From NCBI RefSeq assembly GCF_001676025.1, contig NZ_LZFW01000035.1, positions 1 through 64,000 on the forward strand: a stretch of DNA of 64,000 nt, in the 5' to 3' direction. The DNA is from Vibrio sp. UCD-FRSSP16_30 (GTDB lineage Bacteria > Pseudomonadota > Gammaproteobacteria > Enterobacterales > Vibrionaceae). Below the pieces are notes generated by a model, which was given only the letters and a program-made list of their open reading frames with translations, was not told the origin of the DNA and did no database searches. The number at the start of each line of letters is the position of its first letter. The first letter of the stretch is position 1. The position numbers and the translations under genes are program-made. Of this stretch, positions 59,703 to 64,000 are shown in pieces.

Positions 59703-60869
59703 TTAATCGCTACCAAACAAATCACGAGTATAGACTTTCGCTTCTACGTCTTTTATTTCTTCAACCATACGGTTAGAAACAATCACATCTGACAGTTTTT
59801 TAAATTCTTCTAAATCGCGAATATTACGAGAATGGAAGAAATGGTCTTCTTGCAGAACAGGTTCATACACCACAACTTCAATACCCTTCGCCTTCAGTCT
59901 CTTCATGATTCCTTGAATAGACGAAGCACGGAAGTTATCCGAACCAGACTTCATAATTAAACGATAAATACCAACGATTTTAGGATTACGACTAATGATT
60001 GAGTCTGCAACAAAATCCTTACGAGTACGGTTAGCGTCAACAATGGCACCAATAATGTTGTTAGGTACGTTTTGATAGTTGGCTAACAATTGTTTGGTAT
60101 CTTTTGGTAAACAATATCCGCCATAACCAAATGATGGGTTGTTATAATGATGGCCAATGCGAGGGTCTAAGCCAACACCTTCAATGATTTGACGTGAATC
60201 TAATCCCATCGCCTCAGCGTAAGAATCCAGTTCATTAAAATACGAAACACGTAACGCTAGATAAGTATTAGAAAATAACTTAACCGCTTCTGCTTCTGTT
60301 GAATCAGTAAAAAGAACCGAAATATCTTCTTTTATCGCACCTTCAACCAACAAGTTTGCAAACGTTTCAGCACGTTCACTACGCTCGCCAACTATGATGC
60401 GAGATGGGTATAAGTTATCAAATAAAGCTCGACCTTCGCGTAAAAACTCTGGTGAGAAAATAATATTGTCACAGCCAAACTCTTCTTTGATTCGAGCTGT
60501 ATAACCTACAGGCACCGTTGATTTAATCACCATAACGGCTTGAGGATTGATTTTTATCACCTCTTTAATCACCGCTTCTACAGACGAAGTATTGAAGTAG
60601 TTCGTCTGTGGATCATAGTCTGTTGGCGTTGCGATAATGACGTATTGAGCCTCTTTATAAGCTAACTCTTTATCTAAAGTCGCGGTAAAGTTAAGTGCTT
60701 TATCAGAAAGAAACTGCTCAATTTCCGTATCGACAATTGGCGACTTTTTATTATTTAACAGCTCTACTTTCTCTGGGATGATATCAACTGCAATGACTTC
60801 ATTATGCTGCGCAAGCAACATCGCGTTTGACAAGCCTACATAGCCTGTTCCGGCAATCGCTATTTTCAT
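59703..60869 (-). CDS. ugd: UDP-glucose 6-dehydrogenase
   Basis: Oxidises UDP-glucose to UDP-glucuronate for LPS or capsule sugars. The 388-residue protein has the NAD motif [56 protein letters not shown] and the catalytic cysteine in [16 protein letters not shown] (about residue 260). The length equals the E. coli enzyme. It is divergent from hldD across 114 bases and marks the start of the surface polysaccharide region. Confidence 0.95.
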   Translation of the reverse strand: MKIAIAGTGYVGLSNAMLLAQHNEVIAVDIIPEKVELLNNKKSPIVDTEIEQFLSDKALNFTATLDKELAYKEAQYVIIATPTDYDPQTNYFNTSSVEAVIKEVIKINPQAVMVIKSTVPVGYTARIKEEFGCDNIIFSPEFLREGRALFDNLYPSRIIVGERSERAETFANLLVEGAIKEDISVLFTDSTEAEAVKLFSNTYLALRVSYFNELDSYAEAMGLDSRQIIEGVGLDPRIGHHYNNPSFGYGGYCLPKDTKQLLANYQNVPNNIIGAIVDANRTRKDFVADSIISRNPKIVGIYRLIMKSGSDNFRASSIQGIMKRLKAKGIEVVVYEPVLQEDHFFHSRNIRDLEEFKKLSDVIVSNRMVEEIKDVEAKVYTRDLFGSD

Positions 60870-60983
60870 AATTTATTCTCTAATTTTGCTCTAATCTAAG
60901 TTTCTCATAAATCTTTCATTTATTCCCTAGATTTTAGTTCCTTGTTATACTCAGCAATAGTTAAATTTGAAGGAAAATACAAA

Positions 60984-61925
60984 ATGATCATAGTAACTGG
61001 TGGCGCTGGCATGATTGGCAGCAATATTATCAAGGCACTAAATGATAAAGGCATCAACGATATTTTGGTTGTCGACAACCTTAAAAATGGCAAAAAATTT
61101 GTCAACCTAGTCGATCTTGATATCACTGACTACATGGATCGCGATGATTTTCTTACTCAAATAATGGCCGGTGATGATTTCGGTCCTATTGATGCCATTT
61201 TCCACGAAGGTGCTTGCTCTGCCACCACTGAGTGGGATGGTAAGTATATGATGCTCAATAACTATGAGTATTCAAAAGAGCTTCTTCATTACTGCATTGA
61301 ACGCCAAATTCCATTTCTGTATGCCTCATCTGCTGCCACCTATGGCGAAACAGACACCTTCATTGAAGAGAAACAGTATGAAGGTGCGTTAAATGTGTAT
61401 GGCTACTCAAAACAACAATTTGATAATTATGTGCGCAAATTTGTAGAAGATGCGAAAGCTCACGGCGAAACTCTTTCTCAAGTTACAGGCTTTCGTTATT
61501 TCAATGTGTACGGGCCTCGTGAACAGCATAAAGGCTCAATGGCCTCTGTTGCCTTTCATTTAAATAATCAACTCAATGCAGGTGAGAACCCTAAATTATT
61601 TGCTGGCAGTGAGCATTTCAAGCGTGATTTTGTATACGTAGGTGATGTGGCAGCAGTAAACCTTTGGTTCTTAGAGCACTCTGTCTCTGGTATTTTTAAT
61701 TTAGGTACAGGTAATGCGGAATCTTTTGACGAAGTAGCCAAAGCGACCATTAAACACCATGGAAGAGGAAAGATTGAAACTATCCCGTTTCCTGAACACC
61801 TGAAAGGCGCTTATCAAGAGTACACCCAGGCAGATCTAAGCAAGCTTAGAGCAACAGGCTGCAGTCATCGGTTCAAATCAGTAGCAGAAGGTGTTGCTGA
61901 GTATCTAGATATCATCAATAAGTAG
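60984..61925 (+). CDS. hldD: ADP-L-glycero-D-manno-heptose 6-epimerase
   Basis: Last step of the ADP-heptose supply for LPS inner core (also called rfaD, waaD or gmhD). The start at 60984 ([20 protein letters not shown], after AAGGAAAATAC) gives 313 residues. The NADP Rossmann motif GGAGMIGS, the catalytic YGYSKQQFD and the family block [20 protein letters not shown] are clear. A 14-residue N-terminal extension has no ribosome binding site. In vibrios this gene is a common boundary of the LPS/O-antigen cluster. Confidence 0.96.
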   Translation: MIIVTGGAGMIGSNIIKALNDKGINDILVVDNLKNGKKFVNLVDLDITDYMDRDDFLTQIMAGDDFGPIDAIFHEGACSATTEWDGKYMMLNNYEYSKELLHYCIERQIPFLYASSAATYGETDTFIEEKQYEGALNVYGYSKQQFDNYVRKFVEDAKAHGETLSQVTGFRYFNVYGPREQHKGSMASVAFHLNNQLNAGENPKLFAGSEHFKRDFVYVGDVAAVNLWFLEHSVSGIFNLGTGNAESFDEVAKATIKHHGRGKIETIPFPEHLKGAYQEYTQADLSKLRATGCSHRFKSVAEGVAEYLDIINK

Positions 61926-61937
61926 TCGCAACGATCT

Positions 61938-62903
61938 ATGAAAAATACTCGTAATGACTTTGATCCAAAAGCCTACAATCCAAAATTTAAGTGGCAGTTT
62001 CTGTCACCTAAATACTGGACTACTTGGCTTGGAATCCTATTCGCGATACCTTTTAGCTTTCTTCCTCTGACACTACATCGTTGGCTCTCCTCTGTGGCCG
62101 CAAAAAAAATAATGTCTAAAACTCGAGGGCAAGCCCATCGAGCACGAGTGAATCTAAGTTACTGCTATCCGCAGATGCCAGAATCACAAAGAGAAGGTAT
62201 CATATTCAATATGTTAACAACGGCAGGCAGCTATCTAATGCGCTTTCCGTTGCTAACTCTACGCAGTAGAAAATGGTTAGCAAAGAATACAGTAGTAAAT
62301 GGTCTAGAGCATTTCATCAAACTAAAAGATGAAAATCAGAGCGTGATATTTTTGGTTCCCCATACTTGGTCTGTTGATGTTTTTGCCATGTTGCTTGCCT
62401 CAAAAGGATACCCTATATGCACTATGGTCAAGAGCCAAAAAAATGAGCTAAGTGAATGGGCAATGTCAAAGCAACGCAAGCATTATGGCGGACGATTGTA
62501 TGAAAGATCAGGCGGTATTAAACCGTTCATAAAAGCCATCAACGACGGCTATACCGGTTACTTTCTACCAGACCAAGACCATGGACCGAAAAAAAGTGTA
62601 TTTGTGAAGTTTTGCGCCACAACAAAAGCAACCTTACCAGTTATGGGTTTCTTAGCAAAAGCCACTAAATCAAAAGTGATTCCGATATGGACTGAGTTTA
62701 ATACCAACTCTGGTAAATTTGAAATTGATGTTTACCCTGCTTTGGAAGCACTTCCAACAGAATCACCGGAAGAAGATGCCATTGCGATGAATCAATTTAT
62801 CGAGCAATGTTGTGAGGATAAGCCCGAACAATATATGTGGAATCTGAAGCTTCTACTTTCTCAGAAAGATCACTCTTATATCTATAAAAACAATAAATCA
62901 TGA
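61938..62903 (+). CDS. lpxM: Lipid A secondary acyltransferase (LpxM/MsbB type)
   Basis: Inner-membrane transferase adding a secondary acyl chain to Kdo2-lipid A. The 321-residue protein has the LpxM-like start FDPKAYNPKFKWQFLSPKYW, a membrane anchor (about residues 31-50), and the HX4D catalytic motif in VPHTWSVDVFAMLL. YFLPDQDHGPKKSVFVKFCA is near-identical in pattern to E. coli MsbB. In V. cholerae the corresponding enzyme (LpxN) transfers a 3-hydroxyacyl chain, so the acyl donor here is uncertain. It lies 12 bases after hldD and overlaps the O-antigen ligase gene by four bases. Confidence 0.9.
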   Translation: MKNTRNDFDPKAYNPKFKWQFLSPKYWTTWLGILFAIPFSFLPLTLHRWLSSVAAKKIMSKTRGQAHRARVNLSYCYPQMPESQREGIIFNMLTTAGSYLMRFPLLTLRSRKWLAKNTVVNGLEHFIKLKDENQSVIFLVPHTWSVDVFAMLLASKGYPICTMVKSQKNELSEWAMSKQRKHYGGRLYERSGGIKPFIKAINDGYTGYFLPDQDHGPKKSVFVKFCATTKATLPVMGFLAKATKSKVIPIWTEFNTNSGKFEIDVYPALEALPTESPEEDAIAMNQFIEQCCEDKPEQYMWNLKLLLSQKDHSYIYKNNKS

Positions 62904-64000
62904 ACTCTAATATTAAGAATGTCATATCTGAAAACATTGTCTACATTCCATTATTTTGGATTTCAACATTTATGTTTTCTATAGAGCGTGGTGATAAGAT
63001 TTTACTTATAATCATTGGTATTTGTGCACTTCTATCTACCTGTATAAATAAACTTGAAATAGTCAAATACAACTGGAATACTTATCCATGGATAAAATGG
63101 ATTATAACCTTGGTTATCTTTGGGTTGATTTCGGAAGCTTACCATGGGTTTGGTAGTCGCGAACTAAGAGCACTTTATACTGTAACCATCTTTCTTTTAT
63201 TCTTAGATTTGAAAAATTTAAATCTAAATATTATTAGTACGTTAGTTTTTTTAGCAGCCACCAGTGCCGCTTTCATTGCCTATAAATATCAGTACATCAC
63301 ACCAATTGGTCGACGAATGTGGCCAGTCAATGCTATTCCGTTCGCATCATATATATCACTAATCATTGGTTGCTCAGCAATTCTAGCTACTCATTCTAAA
63401 ACAAAACTAGTTAAGTTTATATTTATCCTATCCTCTGGTATAAGCCTCACTGCCCTCTTTCTCACTGAAAGTCGAGGACCTTTATTCGCTATTATATGTA
63501 CATTTTCCGCACTATCTATTTATCATATAATCAAAGGTAATATTAATTTAAAATCAATAGCTATTTTTTTATCAATGATGGTTTGTGTTGTTTATATAAC
63601 CTACCCAATACTTGAATCTCGATATGAAAATACCGTTGTAGAAATAAAAAAAATAACTAAAGGTAATAATAGCACTTCAATTGCTCAACGCTTGGAAGTA
63701 TATCAAGTTGGTCTTAGCCTCATTCAAAAACATCCTTTTATTGGATATGGTAAAGATGCCCTTCCATCGATTCTTGATACCATGCTCAAAAATAAAGAAA
63801 TTAATAAACTAGAGCGACGAGTTCTAGGATGGAACTTTCATAATAACTTCATAGAAAAAGCCGTCGTTTCTGGACTCTTAGGTATTATGACCATGTTTCT
63901 TTGGCTTGGTATGCCATTAGTTTATGGTTGGACAAAATACCGGCAACATTTGCCCTTAATTTCAACTCCTCCACTGTTATATTTTTTTGCATGTTTAACA
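62900..64000 (+). CDS. O-antigen ligase/polymerase family membrane protein, partial at window end
   Basis: The ATG at 62900 overlaps the lpxM stop (ATGA), and the frame stays open for 367 codons to the window edge. The product starts MNSNIKNVISENIVYIPLFW and is made of about ten hydrophobic segments. The Wzy_C signatures are visible: FLTESRGPLFAI (about residues 190-201) and the large periplasmic loop ending with HNNFIEKAVVSGLLGI. A WaaL-type O-antigen ligase is most likely given the lpxM/hldD context, but a Wzy polymerase cannot be ruled out. The region is clearly more AT-rich than the genes before it. Confidence 0.82.
   Translation, partial: MNSNIKNVISENIVYIPLFWISTFMFSIERGDKILLIIIGICALLSTCINKLEIVKYNWNTYPWIKWIITLVIFGLISEAYHGFGSRELRALYTVTIFLLFLDLKNLNLNIISTLVFLAATSAAFIAYKYQYITPIGRRMWPVNAIPFASYISLIIGCSAILATHSKTKLVKFIFILSSGISLTALFLTESRGPLFAIICTFSALSIYHIIKGNINLKSIAIFLSMMVCVVYITYPILESRYENTVVEIKKITKGNNSTSIAQRLEVYQVGLSLIQKHPFIGYGKDALPSILDTMLKNKEINKLERRVLGWNFHNNFIEKAVVSGLLGIMTMFLWLGMPLVYGWTKYRQHLPLISTPPLLYFFACLT

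Overview
The window is ordinary chromosomal core DNA of a member of the Vibrionaceae. The evidence is gene order and gene content rather than one marker: the str operon (rpsL-rpsG-fusA-tuf) preceded by tusDCB and yheO, the fkpA-slyX-slyD-kefB/kefG-yheS-yheT-yheU-prkB-crp block shared with enterics, a fused argH-argA gene, and the vibrio quorum-sensing and virulence regulator AphA next to ppc. Base composition looks moderately AT-rich through the core and falls further in the last kilobase. I see no tRNA or rRNA genes, insertion sequences, prophage or CRISPR array.

Layout. 1-5.7 kb (minus strand): translation factors and ribosomal proteins with a near-consensus promoter, plus the TusBCD sulfur relay and a YheO regulator. 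5.8-10.5 kb: two FKBP prolyl isomerases (FkpA, SlyD), SlyX, YheV and the KefB/KefG potassium efflux pair. 10.6-16.1 kb (plus strand): ABC-F protein YheS, a TIGR02444 protein, YheT, YheU, PrkB and CRP. 16.2-20.8 kb: an arginine succinyltransferase (AST) catabolic operon astC-astA-astD ending in a DUF1338 dioxygenase-like gene. 21-28.3 kb: pabA, trpS, gph, rpe, dam, damX, aroB and aroK. 28.4-31.7 kb: a reduced type IV pilus/DNA-uptake operon (pilM-N-O-Q, no pilP). 31.8-35.8 kb: mrcA, oxyR and a RidA-family gene. 36-42.4 kb: arginine biosynthesis, argCBG-argHA divergent from argE, with ARG-box-like sites between. 42.5-46.3 kb: ppc and aphA, separated by the largest gene-free stretch (about 590 bases). 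46.4-51.5 kb: the methionine genes metF, metBL and metJ with clear met boxes. 51.6-59.6 kb: malic enzyme, rpmE, priA, cytR, ftsN and hslVU (with a sigma-32-like promoter). 59.7-64 kb: ugd, hldD, lpxM and an O-antigen ligase, the edge of an LPS/O-antigen locus that runs out of the window.

The genes fall into known functional sets: arginine is both made (argCBGHA, argE) and degraded (astCAD) here; the methionine regulon is controlled by its own repressor MetJ; LPS core and lipid A genes are tightly packed at the right end. No new defence or mobile system was found. The most interesting leads are the structured leader of aphA, which has a terminator-like hairpin just before the start codon and an 8-base match to the Qrr small-RNA core; the eroded pilMNOQ operon; the DUF1338 gene in the AST operon; and an eight-base G/C homopolymer inside the spacer of the str operon promoter.

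Start codons were chosen by Shine-Dalgarno placement and by comparison with remembered family N-termini. No database search was possible, so all family assignments rest on recognition of sequence and context.
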